Source: an uncultured Clostridia bacterium
Lineage (GTDB): Bacteria; Bacillota; Clostridia; TANB77; CAG-508
DNA length: 51,514 bases
Assembly (NCBI GenBank): GCA_944388795.1
Contig: CALXKD010000009.1
Location: 1-51,514, forward strand
Reading direction: 5' to 3'
Shown: piece after piece, positions 26,183 through 34,357 of the stretch
Numbering within the stretch: position 1 is the stretch's first letter
Layout: each line of letters opens with the position of its first letter
The notes under the pieces: model-generated
Told to the model about the DNA's origin: nothing
The model's input: the letters and a program-made list of their open reading frames with translations, nothing else
The model's database searches: none
Translations under genes and position numbers: made by a program

Positions 26183-27139
26183 CTATTTTTCGTTAATAAT
26201 TTTGTCAATTGATTGTTTTCTCATCTCTTTGATTACTTGACAACTATGATCTAATTTTTCTTGATCTTTTTCATTTAATTCTAAGTTTACCAATTCTCTT
26301 ACACCATTTTTATTAATGATAGCTGGTACACCAATATATATATCATCTTGTCCATATTGATTATCTAAATAAGTAGAAACTGTTAAAATTGAATTTTCAT
26401 CATCTAAAATAGCTCTTACCAATCTATTTAATGCCATACCAATTCCATAATATGTTGCCTTTTTCTTTTCAATAATCTCATATGCAGCATTTACAACATC
26501 CTCATGCATTTTATTTAATGTTTCCATTGGATGATGATTATCCTTCATAACGTCAGTAATTTTCTTACAACCTACATAACAATGCTCCCAAGGCACAAAT
26601 GAAGAATCTCCATGCTCTCCCATGATATATGCATGTATATTTTTGCTAGATATTTTTAGGTATTGTCCCACAATATATCTTAATCTCGCTGTATCTAAAA
26701 CTGTTCCTGAACCAATCACTTGATTTTTTGGCAATCCTGATACTTTTGCTACAACATATGTCATTAAGTCTACTGGGTTACTTGCAACAACAATAATTCC
26801 ATTAAATCCACTTGCCATAATGCTTTTGGTAATATCTTTCATAATTTTTGCATTTACTTCTGCCAATTCTAATCTTGTTTGTCCTGGTTTTTGTGCTATA
26901 CCTGCAGTAATGACAACAATTTGTGCATCTTTACATTCATCATAATCTCCTGCTCTAATAATCATTTTTTGTGGTGCATATGGTAATCCGTGAGCCAAGT
27001 CCATTTCTTCGCCAATGGTTTTATCTTTATTAATATCTATTAGGATAAGTTCTTGTATACCTCCTCTATTTAGCATAGAATATGCCATACTCATTCCTAC
27101 AAATCCTGTACCTACTAAAACAACTTTTCCTTTTTTCAT
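26183..27139 (-). CDS. ldh: L-lactate dehydrogenase
   Basis: A 318-residue NAD-dependent L-lactate dehydrogenase. Seen: Rossmann GTGFVGMS at the N-terminus, LIDINKDKTIGEEMDL (Asp selects NAD), the arginine-bearing specificity loop AGIAQKPGQTRLEL, ASNPVDLMTYV and the catalytic histidine motif GEHGDSS. It reduces pyruvate to L-lactate, regenerating NAD in fermentation. GAAAGGA abuts the first in-frame ATG (27148), so the ATG three codons on (27139) is the more credible start. Divergent from the DUF4364 regulator, with a shared 140-bp promoter region. Confidence 0.95.
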   Translation of the reverse strand: MKKGKVVLVGTGFVGMSMAYSMLNRGGIQELILIDINKDKTIGEEMDLAHGLPYAPQKMIIRAGDYDECKDAQIVVITAGIAQKPGQTRLELAEVNAKIMKDITKSIMASGFNGIIVVASNPVDLMTYVVAKVSGLPKNQVIGSGTVLDTARLRYIVGQYLKISSKNIHAYIMGEHGDSSFVPWEHCYVGCKKITDVMKDNHHPMETLNKMHEDVVNAAYEIIEKKKATYYGIGMALNRLVRAILDDENSILTVSTYLDNQYGQDDIYIGVPAIINKNGVRELVNLELNEKDQEKLDHSCQVIKEMRKQSIDKIINEK

Positions 27140-27245
27140 ACCATTCATTCCTTTCTCTTCATTAAATTTCCTACAATAGTATACTACTTTTTTCTTGAAA
27201 TTTAAAGATTTTTTATATAATTTATTTTACTTTTTTCTATACTTA

Positions 27246-27254
27246 TGATATAAT
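27246..27254 (+). promoter_or_regulatory. Extended -10 promoter of the DUF4364 gene
   Basis: TATAAT at 27249-27254 is preceded by TGA, the extended -10 form, about 32 bp before the start codon. No good -35 box is visible at the right spacing. Confidence 0.5.
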
Positions 27255-27286
27255 TTAGCAAATAATCAAAGTAAGGAGTGCTATTT

Positions 27287-27826
27287 ATGAGTTCAAATTC
27301 AAATAATACTACTACTTTGGCTGAAAATAAGGTATTAATCCTTTATATCTTAAATCTAATTGATGGGGATATTGTACAAGATGGTTTATTTAAAATCATT
27401 TCTTCCATCAATAATATCAATTATTTTTATTTTAAACAAATTTTAACAGATTTAATGGATTCAAAGCTAGTAGGTGTTTATACAAAAGAAGATGAACAAG
27501 TTTTAAGAATTACTAGTGAAGGTAAAAATGCATATATCTTAACAAAAGATGTTATGCCTGGAATATTAAAATTAAAAGCTGATAGTGTTTTCAAAAAAGA
27601 ATTTTCTAATATTGAGGAGGCATCTTCTGTTGTTGCTGAATTTACTCCAAAGGATGAAAACAATTATACAGTAACATTGAAAATTGTAGAAAATAATGAA
27701 ACAATTTTTGAAGTAAAAACATATGCTGGCTCTAGAGAAAGAGCTAAAAAAATTGTAGAAAATTGGAAAAATCATGCCAATACCATATATCCAAATATTT
27801 TGAATACATTATTTGAAGGAAAATAA
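27287..27826 (+). CDS. DUF4364 family protein, likely winged-helix regulator
   Basis: A 179-residue protein matching the DUF4364 pattern. The N-terminal winged helix (ENKVLILYILNLID, then FYFKQILTDLMDSKLV and a wing with LRITSEGK) resembles PadR/MarR-type DNA-binding domains. It is followed by a beta-rich C-terminal half (NNYTVTLKIVENNETIFEVKTYA). Function is unknown; a DNA-binding regulator is inferred. AAGGAG lies eight bases before the ATG at 27287, so the GTG nine bases upstream is not the start. It ends at a bidirectional terminator and is divergent from ldh. Confidence 0.85.
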   Translation: MSSNSNNTTTLAENKVLILYILNLIDGDIVQDGLFKIISSINNINYFYFKQILTDLMDSKLVGVYTKEDEQVLRITSEGKNAYILTKDVMPGILKLKADSVFKKEFSNIEEASSVVAEFTPKDENNYTVTLKIVENNETIFEVKTYAGSRERAKKIVENWKNHANTIYPNILNTLFEGK

Positions 27827-27834
27827 ATATATAA

Positions 27835-27873
27835 AAAACTCGCAAATGTTTATTTTACATTTACGAGTTTTTT
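27835..27873. terminator. Bidirectional terminator
   Basis: A stem of about 14 bp (27835-27848 with 27858-27871, one mismatch) has T-runs on both strands. It ends the DUF4364 transcript on the plus strand and the tRNA-Met transcript on the minus strand. Confidence 0.8.
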
Positions 27874-27950
27874 TGGTAGCGAAGATGTGATTCGAACACA
27901 TGACCCTTCGGGTATGAACCGAATGCTCTAGCCAACTGAGCTACTTCGCC
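27874..27950 (-). tRNA. tRNA-Met (CAT), elongator type
   Basis: A complete 77-nt cloverleaf with encoded CCA. The acceptor stem is GGCGAAG/CTTCGCT, the D-arm AGCTCAGTTGGCTAGAGC, the anticodon stem TTCGG/CCGAA with loop TTCATAC, and the T-arm contains GTTCGAATC. The 1:72 pair is a G-T wobble. No three-GC-pair initiator anticodon stem is present, so the elongator type is preferred. Confidence 0.95.
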
Positions 27951-28031
27951 ATTTTTTCTAGCAAGTAATATTATACTGGTAGTTTTTCCTTTTGTCAAGT
28001 AAAAAATACAAGAATTTCAAAATTCTTGTAT

Positions 28032-28403
28032 TTATTCTCCAATTTCAAATCCTTTTGAACTATTTTTATGTGTATCTTTACTTTCCATTGCTTCTCTAGT
28101 TGGTTCTTGTGGGTGAACTGGTGTTGATATTTCATAACTTTTTTGTTTTCTTGTTCCTTTACCTTTTCCTCCAGTAGCTCCTTTTTCTGGAATTTTTTCT
28201 CTTGCTTCCCATGCCTCAATCGCTTTTTTACTTGCTTTATTATCTTCCCAAATTTGTGCAACCTCTCTATCTGCATCTGTTAATTTAGAATCAGATGAAG
28301 TTCTGACAAGTATATCACCTATTGTAGAAAAGAATGCCTTTGGATTTAAAGCAGCTTTTAAATATTCTATTACCTCTATTTGTTTCGCACTTGCATTTTT
28401 CAT
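28032..28403 (-). CDS. Small hypothetical protein, helical N-terminus and basic low-complexity tail
   Basis: 123 residues, family not recognised. The first 75 residues are charged and probably helical (KQIEVIEYLKAALN, then a DADREVAQIWEDNK helix). The rest is a Gly/Lys-rich segment (GGKGKGTRKQK) and a polar tail, so it may bind nucleic acid. No signal peptide or membrane helix. The ATG at 28403 has a weak AAGTGAG ribosome site; a GTG three codons upstream is possible. A 7-bp hairpin (about 28412-28428) lies just upstream of the ribosome site. It is isolated between alaS and tRNA-Met. Confidence 0.6.
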   Translation of the reverse strand: MKNASAKQIEVIEYLKAALNPKAFFSTIGDILVRTSSDSKLTDADREVAQIWEDNKASKKAIEAWEAREKIPEKGATGGKGKGTRKQKSYEISTPVHPQEPTREAMESKDTHKNSSKGFEIGE

Positions 28404-28477
28404 ATTACTCACTTAGAACTTTTCTAAGCTTTTCACCTCTTTTATTAATAATAACCTTACATTTAATATTATAACAT

Positions 28478-28504
28478 AAAAAGCCCTGTTAATCAAGGCT
28501 TTTT
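28478..28504 (-). terminator. Terminator downstream of alaS
   Basis: AAAAAGCC (28478-28485) pairs with GGCTTTTT (28497-28504), with U-tracts on either strand. It lies about 65 bp past the alaS stop. Confidence 0.7.
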
Positions 28505-28569
28505 TTATCTTCTTTTACAATTTCTGGATTTTTGTTTTTTTACCTATGATCCCCATAAGTAATTCAGAA

Positions 28570-30327
28570 TTATTCTTTTATTAAAACTGCTTTAATTCTT
28601 CTAATTCCTGATGAGCTAGATTCCTCTTTTTTGATTTTAAATCTTCCCATATCTCCTGTATGTGTTACATGAGGTCCTCCACAAATTTCTTTACTAAAAT
28701 CTCCGATTGTATAGACTTTTACTTTATCTCCATATTTATCTGTAAATAATCCAATTGCACCTGATTTTTTTGCATCCTCATAACTCATTTCTTCACAAGT
28801 AACTGGTAAGTCTCTTTCTATTTGCTCATTTACTAAATCTTCTACTTGCTTAATCTCTTCTTTTGTCATTTTTTGTGGATGGGTAAAATCAAAACGTAAT
28901 CTCTCTTCTGTAATATTGGAACCACTTTGTTTTACATGATCTCCTAAAACCGTTCTTAATGCTTGATGTAATAAATGGGTTGCTGTATGATAAGCAATTG
29001 TTTTTTCATTTTGGTCAGCCAATCCACCTTTAAACTTTTGTGTACTTCCTTGTCTTGATTTTTCTTGGTGGGCTTTAAACAATTCTTCAAATCCTTTTAA
29101 ATCCACTGTCATATTATTTTCATCAGCCAATTCTTTTGTTACCTCTGGTGGGAATCCATAAGTATCATATAATCTAAAGACAACATTTGCATCAATTTCA
29201 GCTTTTCCATTTTCCTTTGCTTTTTGCATTTCTTTTTGGAATTCTCTTTCACCATGTGTTAGTGTTTTCACAAATTTATCTTTCTCTTCATTGATAACAT
29301 TTTTGATTGTTTCTCTATTTTGTTCTAACTCTGGATACATCTCTTTTAGATTGTCTACATTAATATCAATTAGATTTGATAATTCTGATAAATCAATTTG
29401 CAATTTATTCATATGTCTAATCATTCTACGAATTAATCTTCTTAATACATATCCTCTATCAATATTACTTGGTCTTCCACCATCTGCAATAATCATCATA
29501 CTAGAACGTAAATGTTCTGCAATAATTCTTCTACTTTCAATACTATCTACTTTTTGAAGCTCTTGTATTTTTTCCATAACTGGTAAGAACAATTCTGTAT
29601 CAAATGGTGTTTCTTTTCCTTGTAATAACATTGTCATTCTTTCTAATCCTAAACCAGTATCTACGTTTCTTTGTTTTAATTTAGAATATCCATTTTTGTC
29701 TTTATAATATTCCATAAACACATTGTTCCAAATTTCTACATATTTTCCGCAATCACAGCTAGGTTGACAATCTGGTCCACATGCTGGTTTTCCTGTATCA
29801 TAGAACATTTCTGTATCTGGTCCACATGGTCCTTCTTCTCCTGCTATCCACCAGTTGTCATCTTTTCCATAAAAATAGATATGACCATCTAATATTCCAG
29901 CTTCTTTCCACACTTTTGCTGAAACTTCATCTCTTGGACAATCTTCATCTCCTGCAAAACAAGTAACAGATAATTTTTCTACTGGTATTTGTAATTCTTT
30001 GGTTAAAAATTCAAAACTCATTTTGATAGATTCTTCTTTAAAATAATCTCCTAAAGACCAATTTCCAAGCATTTCGAAGTAAGTTAAATGTCTATTATCT
30101 CCTACCTCATCAATATCATTGGTTCTCACACATTTTTGATAATCTGTTAATCTTGTTCCCTCTGGATGTTTTTCTCCTAATAAATAAGGTACTAATGGTT
30201 GCATACCAGCTGTTGTAAATAATACAGATGGGTCATTTTCTGGTATTAATGAAGCTGATGGAATAACAGCATGTCCATGCTTTTTAAAAAATTCTAAATA
30301 TTTATTTCTAATCTCAATTGCTTTCAT
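28570..30327 (-). CDS. alaS: Alanyl-tRNA synthetase, short form without C-Ala domain
   Basis: 585 residues against about 870 for the usual bacterial enzyme. The class II catalytic core (FTTAGMQPLVPYLLG, RNVDTGLGLERM), the tRNA-recognition region and the editing domain with HTATHLLH and CGGPH are all present. The protein stops right after GIRRIKAVLIKE, where full-length enzymes continue into the linker and C-Ala domain. I see no frame that continues it downstream, so it is a natural short form, not a frameshift. It should charge tRNA-Ala and clear Ser-tRNA-Ala. C-Ala normally helps tRNA binding, so this enzyme must manage without it. Confidence 0.92.
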   Translation of the reverse strand: MKAIEIRNKYLEFFKKHGHAVIPSASLIPENDPSVLFTTAGMQPLVPYLLGEKHPEGTRLTDYQKCVRTNDIDEVGDNRHLTYFEMLGNWSLGDYFKEESIKMSFEFLTKELQIPVEKLSVTCFAGDEDCPRDEVSAKVWKEAGILDGHIYFYGKDDNWWIAGEEGPCGPDTEMFYDTGKPACGPDCQPSCDCGKYVEIWNNVFMEYYKDKNGYSKLKQRNVDTGLGLERMTMLLQGKETPFDTELFLPVMEKIQELQKVDSIESRRIIAEHLRSSMMIIADGGRPSNIDRGYVLRRLIRRMIRHMNKLQIDLSELSNLIDINVDNLKEMYPELEQNRETIKNVINEEKDKFVKTLTHGEREFQKEMQKAKENGKAEIDANVVFRLYDTYGFPPEVTKELADENNMTVDLKGFEELFKAHQEKSRQGSTQKFKGGLADQNEKTIAYHTATHLLHQALRTVLGDHVKQSGSNITEERLRFDFTHPQKMTKEEIKQVEDLVNEQIERDLPVTCEEMSYEDAKKSGAIGLFTDKYGDKVKVYTIGDFSKEICGGPHVTHTGDMGRFKIKKEESSSSGIRRIKAVLIKE

Positions 30328-30415
30328 TTAAAATTCTTCCCTTCTTTTCTCTTCTTTTCGTTATTCCATTATACTTTAAAAAGTCCAAAAAATCAATAGC
30401 AGAGATACAATTCCT

Positions 30416-30652
30416 TTATATCTCTACTAAAATCAAATCTTCCCCTATACACTTTACATTTTTCCATGGAATGGAAATTTCATTATTGGTTTTAAAAATA
30501 TTCATTAATTTATTTCCAGAGCCTGGAACAATAATATGGGTAATATTTCCTGTTTCTAAATCTGCACATACATCTTGTACATATCCTAATCTTCTTGCGT
30601 CATTAATATTAATCACTTCTTTATGCTTAAAATCTAATCCTTTTTCTGGCAT
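30416..30652 (-). CDS. ylmC: YlmC/YmxH family sporulation-associated PRC-barrel protein
   Basis: A 78-residue single PRC-barrel protein. It has the typical pattern KEVININDARRLGYVQDV, then THIIVPG and a closing IPWKNVKCIGEDLILVE. The family is conserved in endospore formers and is often found next to sigE/sigG or mother-cell genes, but its biochemical role is unsettled. The ribosome site GGAGGT lies just before the ATG. In this window it lies between sigG and alaS, in the same direction. Confidence 0.88.
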   Translation of the reverse strand: MPEKGLDFKHKEVININDARRLGYVQDVCADLETGNITHIIVPGSGNKLMNIFKTNNEISIPWKNVKCIGEDLILVEI

Positions 30653-30841
30653 TCCGTACCTCCTCTATTTTCTAAAATTTATTATTAACAGTATATTCAT
30701 AAAATTGTAAAAATTGACAATGCATTTTTCTTATTTTTAATTAAATATTCTCTATACATTATTTTAAATTTTTAAAATCTCAAACAATATTTATAACTAG
30801 TCATAAATATTATATAAATCTATCCCCATAATATTAAAAGA

Positions 30842-30859
30842 ACAAACCTTAGGATTTGT
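30842..30859 (-). terminator. Possible terminator in the 30653-31018 gap
   Basis: ACAAACC (30842-30848) pairs with GGATTTGT (30852-30859), with TTCTTTTAAT following on the minus strand. It is weak. Apart from this hairpin and repeat copy B, I see nothing in this 366-bp AT-rich gap. Confidence 0.3.
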
Positions 30860-30963
30860 CCTTCTATCCAATTTTTTAAATATTTAAATATATTATTATA
30901 AATCTATCCATATCACACCTGACTTGATACGTTTTATTATTCCTTTTCAATTTTTAAAATTAA

Positions 30964-31014
30964 CATAAAAATGTCTCAAAGAGAAACGTCCCCAATTGGA
31001 CACCCAATTGGACA
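30964..31014 (-). repeat. Dispersed repeat, copy B with a partial end duplication
   Basis: A 39-bp inverted copy of the repeat (30964-31002), followed directly by a second copy of its CCAATTGGACA end (31003-31014). It abuts the sigG stop codon region. Confidence 0.8.
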
Positions 31015-31018
31015 TTTT

Positions 31019-31792
31019 TTACTTATATAATCTTTTTATATGCTGTATAGCAGTTTTTTCTAATCTTGAAACTTGTGCTTGTGATATACCAATTTCTTCT
31101 GCTACCTCCATTTGTGTTCTTCCATCAAAAAATCGTTTATTAATAATCATTCTTTCTTTTTCATTTAATTTTTCCATAGCACCTTTGATGGTCATTTTTT
31201 CTGCCCATAATTCATCTGTATTTTTACTGTCTTTTACTTGATCCATGATGTAAATGCTTTCAGATCCATCATTATATACTGGTTCTTGTAAGGATACAGG
31301 ATCTTGGATGGCATCTAAACTAAAAGCAATATCTTCTTTCGTTACATCTAGTTCTTTGGCAATTTCTTCTACATTCGGTTCTTTTCCATTCTCCTTTGTA
31401 TATTTTTCTTTAAATTGTATTACTTTATATGCTAAATCTCGCACTGACCTACTGACTCTTATACTATTATTATCTCTTAAATATCGTTTTACTTCTCCAA
31501 TAATCATAGGAACTGCATACGTACTAAATTGTACATTTTGACTTAAATCAAAATTATCGATTGCTTTTATTAAACCTACACATCCTACTTGAAATAGGTC
31601 ATCTGCATTTTCTCCTCTTCCGTAAAATCTTTGTATAACACTTAATACCAATCTTAAATTCCCATTGATAAATGTATTTCTTGCTTCCTCATCTCCTGCT
31701 TTTATTTTTATAAAAAGTGCTTCCTTTTCTTCTTTACTTAATAATGGTAAATTTGATGTATTCACTCCACAGATTTCAACTTTATTTAGCAA
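31019..31792 (-). CDS. sigG: RNA polymerase sporulation sigma factor SigG
   Basis: A 257-residue sigma-70 family factor. The N-terminal MLNKVEICGVNTSNLP is the SigG hallmark. Region 2 contains NLRLVLSVIQRF and FSTYAVPMIIGEVKRYLRD. Regions 3 and 4 follow, with the helix-turn-helix TQMEVAEEIGISQAQVSRLEK. It directs late forespore transcription, including germinant receptor operons like the gerA locus at 19298. It belongs to the classic spoIIGA-sigE-sigG cluster, here with an XRE gene inserted between sigE and sigG. Confidence 0.96.
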   Translation of the reverse strand: MLNKVEICGVNTSNLPLLSKEEKEALFIKIKAGDEEARNTFINGNLRLVLSVIQRFYGRGENADDLFQVGCVGLIKAIDNFDLSQNVQFSTYAVPMIIGEVKRYLRDNNSIRVSRSVRDLAYKVIQFKEKYTKENGKEPNVEEIAKELDVTKEDIAFSLDAIQDPVSLQEPVYNDGSESIYIMDQVKDSKNTDELWAEKMTIKGAMEKLNEKERMIINKRFFDGRTQMEVAEEIGISQAQVSRLEKTAIQHIKRLYK

Positions 31793-31909
31793 AAAGAAAA
31801 CCTCCTTTTATTGTACTTACTATAAGTATTTCCTAAAAAGCATTTTCTATTCGTTAAACAAATCAAGAAATCTGAATTTTAAAAACAACTTTTCATTTGT
31901 CAAAGAAAA

Positions 31910-31935
31910 AAGTGATGACTTTGTTTTCATCACTT
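31910..31935 (-). terminator. Terminator of the XRE regulator gene
   Basis: AAGTGATGA (31910-31918) pairs with TCATCACTT (31927-31935), followed by TTTTTTC on the minus strand. It would separate the XRE transcript from sigG. Confidence 0.75.
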
Positions 31936-31950
31936 CATTCCTCACTATTT

Positions 31951-32463
31951 CTATTGCACTGCAATTTCCAAGAGCTTTAAGGCTCTTTCAATATTACCAT
32001 CTTTTTTCAAATATTCCTTCAATATATGATTTAGTCTTTTCTGTTCTTCAGGTAGTATTTCTTTTATAGTTTCTTTTTTACTTGTTGTTACAGTTTTTAT
32101 TCTCGTTTTTTCATAAGCAAGTATTTTGTCTATTTTTTCTAATAAAGAAATGTACATTCCTTCATAGTTTTTATTGCTTATGTCTTTTAATTCTTTTTCA
32201 AAAAATTTCGTTCCTGTATGTCTTTTTATTATACTAAGAAGCTCCTCATTTCTGTTATCTATCCATTTGAAGATTCTGCCAAAACCAATATCGATTCCAA
32301 AAAATTCATATGCTCTATATAACTCTATAACCCGAATTGGTCTCGTATCTGACTCCATATATGAAATTAGTCCATTTGAACAACCTAATGCCTTTGCAAT
32401 CTCAGATTGTTTTAATCTCAGCCGTATTCTTTCCTCCCTAAATCTCTCTCCATAGTCTTTCAT
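31951..32463 (-). CDS. XRE-family transcriptional regulator inserted between sigE and sigG
   Basis: 170 residues. The N-terminal helix-turn-helix (residues about 8-62: RIRLRLKQSEIAKALGCSNG, then SYMESDTRPIRV) is of the Cro/C1 type. The remaining 100 residues are helical, charged and unrecognised. It has its own promoter (32521-32549) and terminator (31910-31935), so it is an independent unit within the sigE-sigG cluster. Codon use differs from its neighbours: it holds two CGG arginine codons (RIRL and PIRV), which I found in no other intact gene of the window. That suggests a different origin. GAGGA ribosome site before the ATG. Confidence 0.85.
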   Translation of the reverse strand: MKDYGERFREERIRLRLKQSEIAKALGCSNGLISYMESDTRPIRVIELYRAYEFFGIDIGFGRIFKWIDNRNEELLSIIKRHTGTKFFEKELKDISNKNYEGMYISLLEKIDKILAYEKTRIKTVTTSKKETIKEILPEEQKRLNHILKEYLKKDGNIERALKLLEIAVQ

Positions 32464-32520
32464 GTTTTATCCTCTTTGTTTAAGTTACGATTATACCTCA
32501 ACCATTTATTTTCTATTTAG

Positions 32521-32549
32521 GTTATATCATATTTTATGTAAATATGCAA
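32521..32549 (-). promoter_or_regulatory. Sigma-A-like promoter of the XRE gene
   Basis: On the minus strand TTGCAT (32549-32544), a 17-bp spacer, then TATAAC (32526-32521), about 57 bp before the XRE start. Confidence 0.5.
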
Positions 32550-32573
32550 CCTTTATGTATTGTTTATCCATCA

Positions 32574-33311
32574 TTATCCAATTTTGCTCACAATATCTTT
32601 TTTCATTTTATTAATAATCTTTTTTTCTAGCCTTGATATATAACTTTGTGAAATACCTAGTTCATCTGCTACTTCTTTTTGTGTTTTTTCTTTACCTGTT
32701 TTAAATCCAAATCGCATTTCCATGATATTTTTTTCTCTATCATTTAGTTTTAAGACAGCTGCTCGAAGCAATGTTTTATCTACTTCATCTTCTAAATTTC
32801 TAGATGTTACATCTGGTTCTGTTCCTAATATATCTGAAAGTAATAATTCATTTCCATCTCCATCTTTATTTAATGGTTCATCAATAGAAATTTCTCCCTT
32901 TATTCTATTACTTTTTCTTAAATGCATTAAAATTTCGTTTTCAATACATCTAGAAGCATATGTTGCCAATTTTATTTTCTTCTCATTATTAAATGTATTT
33001 ACACCTTTCATAAGGCCAATCGTTCCAATAGATATTAAATCCTCTATTCCAATTCCTGTATTTTCAAATTTTTTAGCAATATATACAACTAATCTTAAAT
33101 TTCTTTCTACTAAAACCTGTCTTGCTTCTAAATTATTTTCTTCTGATAATTTTTTTATATACATCTCCTCTTCTTCTGGTGGTAATGGTGGTGGGAGTGT
33201 TTGACTTCCTGCTATATAAAATATGGGTAAATATTCTATCTCATTATGATCATTTAAATATTTCGCACATATTGTATGGATACTATTTTTCACAAAATCT
33301 ATAATTTTCAA
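32574..33311 (-). CDS. sigE: RNA polymerase sporulation sigma factor SigE (pro-form)
   Basis: About 245 residues. The N-terminal 25-30 residues form the pro-sequence that SpoIIGA removes. Then come region 2 ([30 protein letters not shown] is its core; [20 protein letters not shown] follows) and region 4 with the helix-turn-helix [21 protein letters not shown]. It controls early mother-cell transcription. AAAAGGAG abuts the first in-frame TTG (33320), so a second TTG nine bases on (33311) is the better start. It is directly downstream of spoIIGA (15 bp), as in most endospore formers. Confidence 0.96.
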   Translation of the reverse strand: MKIIDFVKNSIHTICAKYLNDHNEIEYLPIFYIAGSQTLPPPLPPEEEEMYIKKLSEENNLEARQVLVERNLRLVVYIAKKFENTGIGIEDLISIGTIGLMKGVNTFNNEKKIKLATYASRCIENEILMHLRKSNRIKGEISIDEPLNKDGDGNELLLSDILGTEPDVTSRNLEDEVDKTLLRAAVLKLNDREKNIMEMRFGFKTGKEKTQKEVADELGISQSYISRLEKKIINKMKKDIVSKIG

Positions 33312-33326
33312 TCTAACCAACTCCTT

Positions 33327-34214
33327 TTAAATCAATTCGATTCCTAATAAAGCTCTATATTCTCCCCTTTTGGTTAATGATTTATTATATATTCCAATGA
33401 TTACATTCTCTGTCTTTTTTTCTTCTTCTCCACTTTTTACAATAACTTTTTCCGCCTTTATTCCTAATAACATTCCATTTTGTTTACCTAAAGATGAAAA
33501 TGGAATTACTTTTAATCTTGAAACATATTCTTCCTTAACCTGACCAGGTATTTCACTAAAATCACCTCCTAATATACTTTCCATATGATTTAATATTTCT
33601 TTTGGAATACAGTCATATAAAAGTGTATGTTCTACTACTATAACAGGTGTATTGGTAATCGGTTCTTTCAAAAAGTTTCCTGTATCAATCATTGCTTTGG
33701 TTTCTATATTTTTATCATTTATTTTTATTTTTAAATCACAATACATATCTTTGGCTGATATTTTATTTTTTACAATCTTAAATCCAATAATCACAACGAT
33801 AAAAGCAATTATCGCAGAGATAAATATCACCTTTAATGAATTTGAATTTAGCACAAGTCCATTATTTTCTAGTATTTCTTGTGGTTTTACAATATATATT
33901 AATGCAAATGCCGCCCCTCCAAAAACAAATGAGGTTAAATAAAACATTAGTGTATATTTTAATAATTTTTTTAATTGATTAGGATTAAATGCTATATATA
34001 TGATAATGACAGATAATATAAGTTTTAGAAAAAAATTAGAATATATTTTTAATTCTGAAATATAAGCAATGATTGTATATATAGCTCCTACAAAACTTGC
34101 TAAAATTAATCGTACATGTTTTATATGTATTTTTAAAATAACGCCTGTAGCAAATAATATAATATAATTCATTAGTAAATTTTCTATTAATACAATATCT
34201 ATATAAATTGTCAT
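33327..34214 (-). CDS. spoIIGA: Sporulation sigma-E factor processing peptidase SpoIIGA
   Basis: 295 residues. Five hydrophobic segments in the N-terminal half (about 10-150) anchor it in the forespore septum membrane. The C-terminal half is an aspartic protease-like domain with the catalytic motif AMIDTGN (Asp177) and a later GIKAEKV region. It dimerises and cleaves pro-sigma-E on a signal from SpoIIR. It is paired with sigE immediately downstream and lies after ftsZ, the textbook order. Length is normal (about 290-310). Confidence 0.95.
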   Translation of the reverse strand: MTIYIDIVLIENLLMNYIILFATGVILKIHIKHVRLILASFVGAIYTIIAYISELKIYSNFFLKLILSVIIIYIAFNPNQLKKLLKYTLMFYLTSFVFGGAAFALIYIVKPQEILENNGLVLNSNSLKVIFISAIIAFIVVIIGFKIVKNKISAKDMYCDLKIKINDKNIETKAMIDTGNFLKEPITNTPVIVVEHTLLYDCIPKEILNHMESILGGDFSEIPGQVKEEYVSRLKVIPFSSLGKQNGMLLGIKAEKVIVKSGEEEKKTENVIIGIYNKSLTKRGEYRALLGIELI

Positions 34215-34278
34215 TTCCTAAATCACCTGTATATTTATTCTACTACCTCTTCTTTAAAAAAAATGTCCTTTCTTATTG

Positions 34279-34320
34279 TAAAAAAAAAGAAATAATCGGT
34301 AAATTCCGATTATTTCTTTT
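34279..34320 (-). terminator. Terminator of ftsZ
   Basis: A 15-bp perfect stem (34285-34299 with 34306-34320) followed by a long T-run on the minus strand. It isolates the ftsA-ftsZ transcript from spoIIGA. Confidence 0.9.
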
Positions 34321-34357
34321 CGTTTATAGAGTTGTTTCTATTTTATTTGATAGTTCT

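Noticed and set aside
27995-28276. A 93-codon minus-strand frame overlapping the 123-residue hypothetical gene.
   Set aside because: Lys/Gln-rich shadow frame. The 28032-28403 frame has more varied composition and a better start.
28490-28570. Possible frameshift removing the alaS C-terminus.
   Set aside because: No frame downstream encodes C-Ala-like sequence. A terminator and an unrelated gene follow, so the short form is natural.
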